From assembly GCA_046594105.1 (NCBI GenBank), contig JBKJQB010000125.1:1-24178 (forward strand): a stretch of DNA of 24,178 bases, in the 5' to 3' direction. The stretch is from JBDSGC01 sp046594105. Lineage in GTDB: Bacteria > Acidobacteriota > Thermoanaerobaculia > Gp7-AA8. This document shows, piece after piece, positions 6,462-14,681 of this stretch (position 1 is its first letter; each line of letters begins with the position of its first letter). The notes below the pieces were generated by a model. The model saw only the letters and a program-made list of their open reading frames with translations, ran no database searches and had not been told where the DNA came from. The position numbers were made by a program, and so were the translations under genes.

Positions 6462-6504
6462 TTCCGCGTTAGCCGCTTTCACTCGGCCGCCGGATGGTGC
6501 CTTT

Positions 6505-6617
6505 CGTAGCGCCGGCATCCCTGCTTGCCGTGGCGCGGGCATCCTGCCCGGCGGGAGCTCGCCCAGTAGCGCCGGCTGGAAGCCGACGCCACGGCCGGCA
6601 AGGATGCCGGCGCTACG
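6505..6617. repeat. Large imperfect palindrome, dispersed intergenic repeat type
   Basis: The 31-base left arm (6505-6535, starting CGTAGCGCCGGCATCC) is the near reverse complement of the right arm (6587-6617, ending GGATGCCGGCGCTACG). The inner part holds further GTAGCGCCGGCTGG and GCGGGCATCCTGCCCGGCGGG modules that also pair. Such GTAGCGCCGGCATCC elements recur in intergenic DNA of several high-GC phyla. No protein-coding content is supported. Confidence 0.75.
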
Positions 6618-6630
6618 TTCGCTCCGCTCT

Positions 6631-6651
6631 GGTTTCTGGTTTCTGGCTTCC
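6631..6651. repeat. GGTTTCT heptamer repeat
   Basis: Two perfect units and a decayed third (GGTTTCT GGTTTCT GGCTTCC) end at the phosphoesterase stop codon. The same heptamer tandem appears at 23143-23162 and, inverted, at 23038-23056. Confidence 0.6.
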
Positions 6652-7391
6652 TACGTGCCATGCGAGAGGCGGTGAGCCAGGATCGGTGGCAGGCCTGCCT
6701 TCAGGATGGCGGTTTGCGTCTTCTCCACGTCGTAGTCGACGCGGAAGAACTGGACGGTGAGCCGATCGGAGTCCAGGAGGGCGAAGGAGGCTGCGGGATT
6801 CCGATCCCGAGGCTGTCCTACCGATCCCGGATTGATCAGATAGCGATGGTTTTCTTCCAGCCGGACAATGGCGTCACCGCGGACCGAAAATCCGCGGACC
6901 CGCCCGCGAGGATCGATGGAGAACACCACCGGCAGATGGGTATGTCCGTAGAGAACAAACTGCGCCTGCGTCCCTCGGAAGATTTCACCGGCATGGGTTT
7001 CGTGGAACACGTACTCGTCCTCGTCGTGTGGAGCCCCGTGACACATCATCACGTTCTCGCTCTGGATGGGTCCGTGGGGCAGCTTCTCCAGGAAATGTCG
7101 ATTCGGACCACTGAGGTGATCGCGCGTCCACAACGCGGCCGATCGGGCGGCGTGGTTGAACGCCGATCCATCCTCGACACCGGAGGCCACGCGGTCGTGA
7201 TTGCCTCGGATGTAGAACTTCGGCCCCTTCCATGTGCGCATGGTGTCCAGAACCGGGTTCGGCTCGGCTCCGTAGCCAACGAAGTCTCCCAGGCAGATCA
7301 CGGCGTCAAACTTCTTCCGGCGCACTCGTTTCACCACAGCCCGCAGCGCGCCGGCGTTGGAGTGCAGGTCGCTGACCACCAGAGCTCTCAC
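6651..7391 (-). CDS. Calcineurin-like metallophosphoesterase (YfcE/MJ0936 type)
   Basis: The 246-residue protein has every metal-binding motif of the family: D8 and H10 in VSDLHSN, D36 in LGDFVGYG, N64-H65-D66 in RGNHD, H118 in MMCHGAP, and H150 and H152 in GHTH. Members bind two metals and hydrolyse phosphodiesters; the physiological substrate is usually unknown and cannot be read here. Loop residues YGAEPNPVLD and NPGSVGQPRDRNP are typical of the YfcE-like subgroup found in many phyla. Its start overlaps the aroK stop by four bases (ATGA), so the two are translationally coupled. It is the last gene of the operon. Confidence 0.9.
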   Translation of the reverse strand: MRALVVSDLHSNAGALRAVVKRVRRKKFDAVICLGDFVGYGAEPNPVLDTMRTWKGPKFYIRGNHDRVASGVEDGSAFNHAARSAALWTRDHLSGPNRHFLEKLPHGPIQSENVMMCHGAPHDEDEYVFHETHAGEIFRGTQAQFVLYGHTHLPVVFSIDPRGRVRGFSVRGDAIVRLEENHRYLINPGSVGQPRDRNPAASFALLDSDRLTVQFFRVDYDVEKTQTAILKAGLPPILAHRLSHGT

Positions 7392-7930
7392 GACGCGGAC
7401 CTCCAGGAGCCCTTGCGAACCGACTCGAGAAAGCCCTTGGGCAACTCGAAGAGCATCCGCTGGACGATCTCGGCCGGCCGCTCGTCCTCGCGAATCTCCA
7501 GAGTGATGTCCGCCATCCGGTAGAAGCGGGCCCGCGCGTTGAAGAGCTCATGTGCGGCCGCGTCGTCGCGAAACAGGGGCCGGTCAGCGTTCTTGCCTCC
7601 GGCCCGTGACCGCACCAGCGCATACGGCGCGGATAGATAAATCGACAGGCCTTCGCTCTGGATCAACTGGATGTTTTCGTCGAAGGTGAATGTCCCTCCG
7701 CCGGTGGCGATGATGGCCCGGTCCAGATGTCGCGTGGAGCGCAGGATGTCACGCTCCCGTTTGCGAAAGTAGGGCTCGCCACGTTGCGCAAACAACTCGC
7801 GGACGCTCAATCCTTCTGCGGACTCCACCAGATCGTCGAGGTCAAAAAACGGGACGTCCATGCGGGCGGCAAGCTCGCGGCCGATGGTGGTCTTGCCGGC
7901 ACCCATGAAACCGACCAGGTAGATTTTCAT
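7388..7930 (-). CDS. aroK: Shikimate kinase
   Basis: Shikimate kinase phosphorylates shikimate with ATP in the chorismate pathway. The 180-residue protein carries the P-loop GFMGAGKTT (residues 8-16), the FFDLDD substrate/magnesium segment (about 33-38), the RGEPYFRKRE region, TGGGTF (about 79-84) and the lid DRPLF. The C-terminal helix continues to a slightly basic tail. ATG at 7930 starts directly at the family's MKIYLVGFMGAGK; the frame open to 8071 crosses the end of accC and is rejected. It follows accC by 67 bases and overlaps the phosphoesterase start by four bases. Confidence 0.95.
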   Translation of the reverse strand: MKIYLVGFMGAGKTTIGRELAARMDVPFFDLDDLVESAEGLSVRELFAQRGEPYFRKRERDILRSTRHLDRAIIATGGGTFTFDENIQLIQSEGLSIYLSAPYALVRSRAGGKNADRPLFRDDAAAHELFNARARFYRMADITLEIREDERPAEIVQRMLFELPKGFLESVRKGSWRSAS

Positions 7931-7997
7931 GAATTCTTGAGCTTTCTCGCCCGACCGTCCCGAAAACAACAGCCGCTCCGGAAGGAGGAACAACGCA

Positions 7998-9332
7998 TTA
8001 CCACTCGAATTCTTCCATGAATCGAGTGGAGAGGTCTCCGGAGATGAATCGCGGATCGTTGAGGATGGCACGGTGTAGGGGGATGGACGTCTTGACCCCT
8101 TCGATGACGAACTGCTCGAGCGCCCGGCGAGCCCGGGCCAGCGTTTCTTCGCGGTTCTTTCCGCGCACGATCAGCTTGGCGATGAGCGAGTCGTAATGCG
8201 GAGGAATCACATAGTCGCGATAGGCCGCGGTATCTACCCGCACTCCAGGCCCTCCGGGCAGGTGAAACTCCCGGATCTTTCCGGGATTGGGCGCGAAGGT
8301 GATCGGATCTTCCGCATTGATGCGGAACTCCATGGCGTGACCGCGAAGGTGAAACGGCCCCTCGGGAACCGAGAGCCGCTCCCCTCCGGCAACGCGGATC
8401 TGTTCCTTCACCAGGTCAATTCCGGTCACCTCTTCCGTCACCGTGTGCTCGACCTGAATCCGCGTGTTCATCTCCATGAAATAGAACTTTCCATCCTGGT
8501 AGAGAAACTCGATGGTCCCGGCATTGACATAGTTGACCTGCCGGCAGAGGCGGATGGCGGCGTCGCCCATCTGCTGCCGCAGCTCCTGGTTGAGAATCGG
8601 CGACGGTGATTCCTCGATGAGCTTCTGGTGGCGACGCTGGATCGAGCACTCCCGTTCGCCTAGAGCGACGATGCGTCCGTGGGTATCACCGAAAACCTGA
8701 ATCTCGATGTGCCGAGGGCGTTCGAGGTACTTCTCGATGTAGACGTCAGCAGAACCGAACGCGCGCTCCGCTTCACTGCGTGCCGTCTCGAATGCACTCT
8801 GCAGCCCCGTCTCGTCGCCGCAGATCCGCATCCCCCGTCCGCCGCCGCCCGCCGAGGCTTTGAGAATCACAGGGAAGCCGATGGTCTGGGCGGTGTCGAT
8901 GGCATCCTGATAGGTCAGGACCGGCCCATCGCTTCCGGGGAGGATGGCCACTCCAGCCTTCTCCGCCATCTCCCTGGCCTTGGCCTTGTCGCCCATCAGC
9001 CGGATGGATTCGGGCGTGGGGCCGATGAAGGTGAGCTGGCATTCGTTGGCGATCTCTGCGAAATGTGCGTTCTCAGCCAGGAAACCGTATCCGGGATGAA
9101 TGGCGTCCGCCCCGGTGATCTCCGCCGCCGCGATGATCGAGGAGATGCTCAGGTAACTCTGCCGCGACGCGGCAGGTCCGATGCAGACGTCGTCATCGGC
9201 GTAACGAACATGAAGGGCGTCGCGATCGGCCTCGGAATGCACGGCCACCGTCTTGAGACCGAGCTCTTTGCAGGCCAGGATGACCCGGAGCGCGATCTCG
9301 CCGCGATTGGCGATGAGGACTTTGGAAATCAT
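7998..9332 (-). CDS. accC: Acetyl-CoA carboxylase, biotin carboxylase subunit
   Basis: AccC carboxylates the biotin on AccB using ATP and bicarbonate, the first half-reaction of malonyl-CoA formation. At 444 residues it has the usual length. Visible features are the N-terminal ISKVLIANRGEIALRV, HPGYGFLAEN (about 79-88), the ATP-grasp glycine loop KASAGGGGRGM, the RECSIQRRHQKLIEE catalytic segment and EMNTRIQVEH. The C-terminal biotin carboxylase domain ends RFMEEFEW. It follows accB by 55 bases in the usual accBC order. Confidence 0.97.
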   Translation of the reverse strand: MISKVLIANRGEIALRVILACKELGLKTVAVHSEADRDALHVRYADDDVCIGPAASRQSYLSISSIIAAAEITGADAIHPGYGFLAENAHFAEIANECQLTFIGPTPESIRLMGDKAKAREMAEKAGVAILPGSDGPVLTYQDAIDTAQTIGFPVILKASAGGGGRGMRICGDETGLQSAFETARSEAERAFGSADVYIEKYLERPRHIEIQVFGDTHGRIVALGERECSIQRRHQKLIEESPSPILNQELRQQMGDAAIRLCRQVNYVNAGTIEFLYQDGKFYFMEMNTRIQVEHTVTEEVTGIDLVKEQIRVAGGERLSVPEGPFHLRGHAMEFRINAEDPITFAPNPGKIREFHLPGGPGVRVDTAAYRDYVIPPHYDSLIAKLIVRGKNREETLARARRALEQFVIEGVKTSIPLHRAILNDPRFISGDLSTRFMEEFEW

Positions 9333-9387
9333 CGGTTGGGGTAGGCCTGGGTGCCGCCAGCCCGCTCCGCACCAGGGCGGAGACCCT

Positions 9388-9873
9388 TCACGGCTTCACC
9401 GCGAAAAGCTTCTCGCCGTACTCGATGGGCTGGCCGTTCTGCGGGAAGATCTTAACAATGGTCCCGTCCACGTCCGCCTCGATCTCATTCATCAGCTTCA
9501 TCGCTTCCACGATGCAGAGGACCTTGCCCTTGGTCACGTGATCACCCACGTTCACGAACAACTCCGACTCGGGATTGGGCATCCGGTAGAACGTTCCCAC
9601 GATCGGCGAGGTGATGATGTGCAAACCCTCGTCGTCGTCCTTCGCCGGTGGCGCCGGCGCGGGGATCGTCGCTGCTTCGCCCTGGACCCCAGCCCCTTCC
9701 GGAGCGAAACTCGACGTGGTCTGCCGGCTGCTCTCACCATAGGAGTGAATGACCTGTGACGCCGGGCCCCGCCCCTCGATGCGCAACTTCAGTCCGGCCT
9801 GCTCGATCTCCAGAGCGCCAATCCCGCGATCGGCAACTTTGTCGATCAGTTCGATGATCTCTTTCAGGTTCAA
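9388..9873 (-). CDS. accB: Acetyl-CoA carboxylase, biotin carboxyl carrier protein
   Basis: The 161-residue protein has the N-terminal region MNLKEIIELIDKVADRGIGALEIEQ seen in AccB, a Pro/Ala-rich flexible linker (about 55-80) and a C-terminal biotinyl domain. The biotin attachment site is K126 in the EAMKLM motif, and a second hallmark is SPIVGTFYRMPNPES. It shuttles carboxyl-biotin between AccC and the carboxyltransferase, whose genes are not in this window. It lies ten bases after the roadblock gene, so it is cotranscribed with the TPR/roadblock pair. Confidence 0.96.
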   Translation of the reverse strand: MNLKEIIELIDKVADRGIGALEIEQAGLKLRIEGRGPASQVIHSYGESSRQTTSSFAPEGAGVQGEAATIPAPAPPAKDDDEGLHIITSPIVGTFYRMPNPESELFVNVGDHVTKGKVLCIVEAMKLMNEIEADVDGTIVKIFPQNGQPIEYGEKLFAVKP

Positions 9874-9883
9874 CGTCAGTCCC

Positions 9884-10237
9884 TCACGCTAATTCATCGC
9901 GAAGCACCTGCTTCGCCTTGTCCAGCTCGAAGCGCGCGCGGCCATAGTTGCCGTCCGGGCGCATCACCAGCAGGACAAAGTATTCAGAAGTCACCGCCGA
10001 TAGAAAGGCGATGTACTTTTCCGTCACCAGGGAGAACTGCAGCACGTCGCCGGTGTTCAGCTCCGTGTTGGAAAGCCGGATCGACTTGATGAACCCGCCG
10101 AACTCCGCGCCCATGACGTCGAGCGGAACCGCCTCTTCCTTGATCGTCTCCACCGCGATTCCATCGAGTCCGATGATGCTGATGGCCATGGTTCCCTGGA
10201 CGCGGTCACGGATGCCCGTCAAAACGCTTTTAAACAC
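9884..10237 (-). CDS. Roadblock/LC7 domain protein (MglB-like)
   Basis: This is a 117-residue single-domain protein. The pattern is typical of roadblock/LC7 folds: an N-terminal helix, GTMAISIIGLDGIAVET strand-turn-strand, a central amphipathic helix, LQFSLVTEKYIAFLSAV and EYFVLLVMRPDGNYGRARFEL. Related proteins such as MglB act as activators or scaffolds for small Ras-like GTPases that set cell polarity and pilus activity. No GTPase gene is in this window. The start is a GTG at 10237 that overlaps the stop of the TPR gene by eight bases; the frame open upstream to 10621 is the shadow of that gene. Coupling to the TPR protein suggests that the two work together, which is inference. Confidence 0.85.
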   Translation of the reverse strand: MFKSVLTGIRDRVQGTMAISIIGLDGIAVETIKEEAVPLDVMGAEFGGFIKSIRLSNTELNTGDVLQFSLVTEKYIAFLSAVTSEYFVLLVMRPDGNYGRARFELDKAKQVLRDELA

Positions 10238-11594
10238 TCCCGCCCTCCCTGCGCCCGACCTTCGAGAGCCAGTTTCCCAGTTTTTGGGCGCGTTCGTCCG
10301 GCAACGGAACCCCTGCTGCTGGTTCTGCAGAGGCCAGCGCGGCCAGCTTCGATCGCACGGAGTCATCTGCCGGGTCGCGCTCGAGAATTCGCTCGTAGAT
10401 TGCTCGAGCCTGTTCCTGCTGACCCTGTCGAGCGTAGAGATCGGCCATGGTGAGCGTGTTCGACACATTGTCGTCAGCTCCCGGTTGGTTTCCCGCCGAC
10501 GCGAAAACGTTCGCCGCATCAGGAACGGAGTTCTGATCCCCATCCCACGGAGATGGAGAGCCGGAACTCGCCAGCTCTTCCTGCGGTGAAGAAACCTGAG
10601 GAACGGGGGAAGGCGACGCATCCGGCTCGTCCCACATCGAGGATCCTTGCGCGACGGAAGGAGCTTCCTCGATATGCATCCCGCTCGGTTTCTCCACGGT
10701 CAGGGCAGCGGATGTGTAGTCAGAGGGTTCCTCGAATGGGCTTTCACCGTGCATCGCCCGCATTGGTTCCGCGTCGCCGGTCGATGCACCTGCTGCGGAC
10801 TCAGACGCGGGGAACCCGAAGGGCGCCTGCATGGACTGCCCACCCTCTTCAGCAAAGGGCGTCTCCACGGTCGCCTGATGCCCGGCCGCCGAGTCTGCCC
10901 ACGGCGATGCCTCGGAGTGCTGCGGCCGGCTCTGGGGCCGCGTTTCATCCATCGGATGATCCGCGGCACCAAAGGGAGTCGACTCGGTGCCTCCACCGTC
11001 CGCGCTCGGCTGCGCCCCACCGAGATTTCCCGGCTCGTCAAAGGGGGACTGGTCTGCCTGCCCGGCAGGTGACGAAGAGACTTCGATCGGAGCCGGCGGC
11101 GGGAAAGAATTCGCAACTTCGACGGCACCAGGTCCCCTTCCGGCCTCTTCGTCGCTGACGGTGGCTAGGACAATCGGATTGATCTCCCGGTCCAGCCCCT
11201 CGATGATCGACTCGATCTCCTGATCGCCAGGCATCAGTGCCAGAACGAGTTTGTATTTCTTGATGGCTTCGACCCGATCGCCAGTGGTGAGGTACGAATC
11301 GCCGAGCAGTCGAGCGGCCACTACATTGCCGGGATCGAGCTGGAGAGCTTTCTTGAAAGCCTCAATGGCGCCTGCGTCCTGGTGTTGATCACGCAGCACT
11401 CTGCCGAGGCTGACCCATGCTGAGAGGTAGGTCGGATGGTGCTCCAGACCAGCGCGCAACACGCGCTCCGATTCATCCCACTGACTGATTTTCCGAAGTT
11501 CCTCCGCCAGCGGGTAGAAGAGACGGCTTTTCGGATCGGTCTTGATCCGAAAGCGTAGTTCTTCGATTTTCGGATTCGAGGTTGGCTGAGCCAT
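10230..11594 (-). CDS. Tetratricopeptide-repeat protein
   Basis: The 454-residue protein has no signal peptide. Residues about 5-135 contain three to four TPR units, seen in ESERVLRAGLEHHPTYLSAW, AIEAFKKALQLDPGNVVAAR and AIKKYKLVLALMPGDQ. Residues about 150-365 are a low-complexity, acidic, Pro/Ser/Glu-rich linker that is probably disordered. A single TPR returns near 385-420 (LYARQGQQEQARAIYERILERDP). This TPR-linker-TPR layout with a roadblock gene overlapping its end suggests a scaffold. No enzyme motif is seen. Its start lies 60 bases from the terminator of the preceding operon, so its promoter must be in that short gap; I could not pick a convincing one. Confidence 0.8.
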   Translation of the reverse strand: MAQPTSNPKIEELRFRIKTDPKSRLFYPLAEELRKISQWDESERVLRAGLEHHPTYLSAWVSLGRVLRDQHQDAGAIEAFKKALQLDPGNVVAARLLGDSYLTTGDRVEAIKKYKLVLALMPGDQEIESIIEGLDREINPIVLATVSDEEAGRGPGAVEVANSFPPPAPIEVSSSPAGQADQSPFDEPGNLGGAQPSADGGGTESTPFGAADHPMDETRPQSRPQHSEASPWADSAAGHQATVETPFAEEGGQSMQAPFGFPASESAAGASTGDAEPMRAMHGESPFEEPSDYTSAALTVEKPSGMHIEEAPSVAQGSSMWDEPDASPSPVPQVSSPQEELASSGSPSPWDGDQNSVPDAANVFASAGNQPGADDNVSNTLTMADLYARQGQQEQARAIYERILERDPADDSVRSKLAALASAEPAAGVPLPDERAQKLGNWLSKVGRREGGSV

Positions 11595-11654
11595 AAGTGG
11601 TAACGCCGGGATTCTTGCTCAAGGGAACGAACGGCGCAACCTCGGCCGCAGAAA

Positions 11655-11682
11655 CGAGCCGCCCCACTGGGGGGGCGGCTCG
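11655..11682 (-). terminator. Hairpin terminator after the pil/IPT operon
   Basis: CGAGCCGCCCC (11655-11665) and GGGGCGGCTCG (11672-11682) form a perfect 11-bp GC-rich stem with a six-base loop. On the minus strand it is followed by TTTCTG, a short U-tract. It lies 25 bases past the stop of the IPT/TIG lipoprotein and before the TPR gene. Confidence 0.75.
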
Positions 11683-11706
11683 AATGACATCAGATCAGGA
11701 TCGAGA

Positions 11707-13938
11707 CTACTGCGAGAAGCCGAGGAGATTGAACGTCTTGTTGCCGGCGCTGGTCAGCACTTGCAGCTGACAGGTGTCCGTCGATGCCACAGGAGGCGTG
11801 GCCTGGCTGCCTTTGTAGGTCACCGTGATCGGGGCGCTTTCGCACTGGTTGAGGGTGGTCGGCGTGGGGGGCGCAAAAACACTGAACGCCGGGCAGCCCG
11901 CTCCTACCTGAGTCACCGAGGTGATGGTGAGAGGCGCGGGACCAGTATTGGCCAGCGTCAGAGTCTGTGGGGTGGACTGTGTGACGGTAGTGGTCACCGT
12001 TGCTGTCGCCGTCGCACCGGCACCGCCCCCGCCGCTGAAGCTGACCGTCGGCGCGGAGGTGTACCCGCTCCCCGGGCTGGTCACAGTCACTGTGCTGACG
12101 ACCCCGGGCGGAGGCGATGTGATCGTCGCCGTGGCTGCTGCCCCTGACCCACCTGTCCCAATGTTGTTGAACAGAACAATGGGTGGAGTGGTATAGCCCG
12201 CGCCAGCATTGGTCAGCTGGACAGACAGTCCGGGAGTGATCCTGGCTGAGAACGGCGTGAGAGCAGTCGGGTTGACGAGGAGGATCGGTGCGTTCGCCGG
12301 ATTGATGGTGATGCCGTTCACCAGCGAGCTCGTGCAACTCGTGGTCAAGCTGCTGAACGCTACGTCGAACGCGGTGGGCTGCAGTTGGAGCGCGCCGGAC
12401 AAACCGGCGCAGGCCAAAGTCCCCAGCTTCAATGTGGGAGGAACGATCACGGTAAAGGTCGTGATGTTCGTTACCGGATCAGTGGTACTTCCGGTGATCG
12501 TGGCCGCGACACCGCCGATCGAGATCCGGGGCACGCCGACCGCGTTGAGGACGGCGACGGTGGCCGACCCTCCAAGCGTGGAAGCTGGCGTGACGCTCAC
12601 GATCGTGGACTTCACGACGATGTAGGTGAAGATTGGCCCGGTGGCCTGATCGCCGTTATTGACGTTCGTGACCAGCGTGGGTCCGGTGCCAGCTGTGCCG
12701 CCGCAGATGTCCTGCAGCGCGCTGGTGATCGCAATGATCTGAGTTCCGGTGACCTTGATCACCTGCGCCGCGGCGCCACCAAAGGTCACAGTGGCCGGAT
12801 CGTCGAACCCGACCCCGTCAATGGTGACGCGGGTACCGCCGGTGGCCAGTCCCTGCCCGGGCGTGATCGCGGTGATCTGCATCTTCGGGGTGTATCGGAA
12901 GCCCCCCACCAGTGTCACGCTCTTGCCGGAACCGACGTTCAGCACACGAACATCCACGGGGCCGGTGACGGCTCCCGATCCGTTGGGAGCGGTGTCGCGG
13001 GCCGTGGGGCTGATGGCTACGATCTGATTGAACTGGACGTTGATGACCTGAGCCTGTGCAGAACCGAAGAAGACCTGAAGGGGTGCCTGGAAGGCGTCCC
13101 CAATGATGGTCACCCGCGTGCCACCTTCAATCGGCCCGGCGGTGGGGCTCATGGCCCGGATCACCGGAGTGAGCACGGCCAGCTGATAGGTGAAGGCGGA
13201 AGCTCTGGAGACGCGCTGCTCGCTGGCGGTGCCTGCCTGCGTGATTACGGTGATCGCGGCCGCCTGCGTCTGGCCGCTGGACAGATCGATGGGAGGAGTG
13301 ACCACCACGATCTGCGTCGGGGTTACCGAGACGACCAGTCCGTCCTTGGTTGCCTTTCCTGCGCCAAAGTCGAAGATCACGCGTACCGGAGCGATGAAGT
13401 TCGTTCCGGTGATGGTGATGGTCTCGCCGCCGGTGGGCAGTCCGAAGTTCGGATTGACCGTGGTGATGGTGGGTGCAGTGGAAACGGGGGGCGGCGGACC
13501 GACAGGAGTCGTCCCGAACGTGACCACAATGCTTTTGGAAACGTTGTTGACCGTCGCCGTCACCGTGGCAGCACCCGCGTCGGCAGAGGTCAGCGTCGCG
13601 GTAGCCACTCCATTGGTGGTGGTCCGGATCACCTTGACGTCGCTCACTTCCGTGAACGTGCCGAGATTGGTGATGAATTCGACAGCCGTGCCGTTCGGAG
13701 CGGGCGCTCCACTGACCGTCACCGTCGCCGTGATGACGGAGGTGGAGTTGATCACTGGCGACGGGTTCGACGCCGCAAGCGCCAGGGTGGTGGTCCCCGA
13801 CGGGCTCGTGCCTCCGCCCGAGGGCGTGTTGGGTGTCGTTACGGGAGGCGCGGTCGGCGACTCCCCTTTGCAAGCAGCAAAGAGCGCCAGCAATGCCAGC
13901 ACCACAAAAATCATCAGTCGGCGTTTCGTCTGTGCCAT
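11707..13938 (-). CDS. Secreted lipoprotein with Ig-like and IPT/TIG domains
   Basis: The 743-residue product starts at ATG 13938 (MAQTKRRLM) after a GGGGGT purine stretch; the frame open to 13974 adds no plausible signal. A lipobox LFAAC places the acylated cysteine at residue 23, followed by a Pro/Thr/Gly spacer. Residues about 50-141 resemble a bacterial Ig-like (Big_1) domain. Three clear IPT/TIG units follow, each with a 'P..G...GGT.VTI.G..F' signature (about 155-255, 258-355, 357-450) and a weaker fourth. Two glycine-rich repeats, GAGYTTPPIVLF and GSGYTSAPTVSF, lie further on. The end resembles an ASPM-SPD-2-Hydin/choice-of-anchor D Ig domain. Its place at the end of the pilMNOPQ operon suggests a cell-surface or pilus-related adhesin. 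That role is inference. Confidence 0.8.
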   Translation of the reverse strand: MAQTKRRLMIFVVLALLALFAACKGESPTAPPVTTPNTPSGGGTSPSGTTTLALAASNPSPVINSTSVITATVTVSGAPAPNGTAVEFITNLGTFTEVSDVKVIRTTTNGVATATLTSADAGAATVTATVNNVSKSIVVTFGTTPVGPPPPVSTAPTITTVNPNFGLPTGGETITITGTNFIAPVRVIFDFGAGKATKDGLVVSVTPTQIVVVTPPIDLSSGQTQAAAITVITQAGTASEQRVSRASAFTYQLAVLTPVIRAMSPTAGPIEGGTRVTIIGDAFQAPLQVFFGSAQAQVINVQFNQIVAISPTARDTAPNGSGAVTGPVDVRVLNVGSGKSVTLVGGFRYTPKMQITAITPGQGLATGGTRVTIDGVGFDDPATVTFGGAAAQVIKVTGTQIIAITSALQDICGGTAGTGPTLVTNVNNGDQATGPIFTYIVVKSTIVSVTPASTLGGSATVAVLNAVGVPRISIGGVAATITGSTTDPVTNITTFTVIVPPTLKLGTLACAGLSGALQLQPTAFDVAFSSLTTSCTSSLVNGITINPANAPILLVNPTALTPFSARITPGLSVQLTNAGAGYTTPPIVLFNNIGTGGSGAAATATITSPPPGVVSTVTVTSPGSGYTSAPTVSFSGGGGAGATATATVTTTVTQSTPQTLTLANTGPAPLTITSVTQVGAGCPAFSVFAPPTPTTLNQCESAPITVTYKGSQATPPVASTDTCQLQVLTSAGNKTFNLLGFSQ

Positions 13939-13992
13939 TTGTACCCCCGTCAACTCAACACACCCACACATCACTACGAGAGCAGGCGCTGC

Positions 13993-14580
13993 CTACGAGC
14001 AGCCACCGCAGTGATAACAGAAATCCACGGGAATCTGCGTGCTGCCGGACACCCGCGCCCCCGCCAGCGTCTGGCCGAAGACCTCGAGAACGATATTCAT
14101 CGACACGAACGGTTTCCCCGTCTCCGGATCGCGACTGCCATTCTGGGGCAGCAGCGCCGCAAAAGGAGCCTGATTGGTGGCGTCCGGCGCAAACCCCTGG
14201 AAACTCGTCAGGGCGCTGGCTCCTGCCCCTGGAGTGACCGTGCCGGAAATGCTTCGGACGAACGGCTGCGGAACTGTCTTGCCCCCGTCGGTGCGGGCGT
14301 AGCTGACCCGATAGCTGGTCAGCTGGATGTCATTGAAACGGTTGTCCGTCGGGATCGCGGCCAGGCCACCCTGGAGCAGAAGGCTGCGGAGATTGACCGT
14401 CGCGAGGTTCTTATCACATCCCGCGGCGCCGGCTTCCAGGTCCACTCGGTGCAAGATCTGCGTCGCGTTCACAATCAACTGAACGGGACCGTCCTGTTTA
14501 CCGATGTCGCTGCATGCGCCCAGCACCACGCTGAGCAGCGTTCCCGTCAGCACCATTGCGTATCTTTTCATGTTGCTCAT
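13993..14580 (-). CDS. Small lipoprotein with cysteine-rich C-terminus, downstream of pilQ
   Basis: The 195-residue product begins at ATG 14580, seven bases after a good GGAGG; an ATG nine bases further in is an alternative. A signal peptide runs through TGTLLSVVLGAC, giving a lipobox with Cys at about residue 22. The body has no family I can name. It ends PVDFCYHCGGCS, where three cysteines and a histidine within eight residues could bind a metal or form disulfides. The upstream frame to 14685 overlaps the end of pilQ and is rejected. It lies 101 bases after pilQ and 54 before the IPT/TIG lipoprotein gene, so all are probably one transcript. Function unknown; a role in pilus or secretin assembly is a guess from position. 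Confidence 0.78.
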   Translation of the reverse strand: MSNMKRYAMVLTGTLLSVVLGACSDIGKQDGPVQLIVNATQILHRVDLEAGAAGCDKNLATVNLRSLLLQGGLAAIPTDNRFNDIQLTSYRVSYARTDGGKTVPQPFVRSISGTVTPGAGASALTSFQGFAPDATNQAPFAALLPQNGSRDPETGKPFVSMNIVLEVFGQTLAGARVSGSTQIPVDFCYHCGGCS

Positions 14581-14681
14581 GCCACCCCTCCAACGCTCCG
14601 GTTCATGACTTCCGGAGCCGATGCTGCCCACGAGACGATCGGCCGTCTCCGCCATCGAGCTCGACATTTGAGTTCCCGGGA

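Noticed and set aside
6468..6474. GTTAGCC as an attC right core
   Set aside because: It does not fit GTTRRRY and no matching left core is present.
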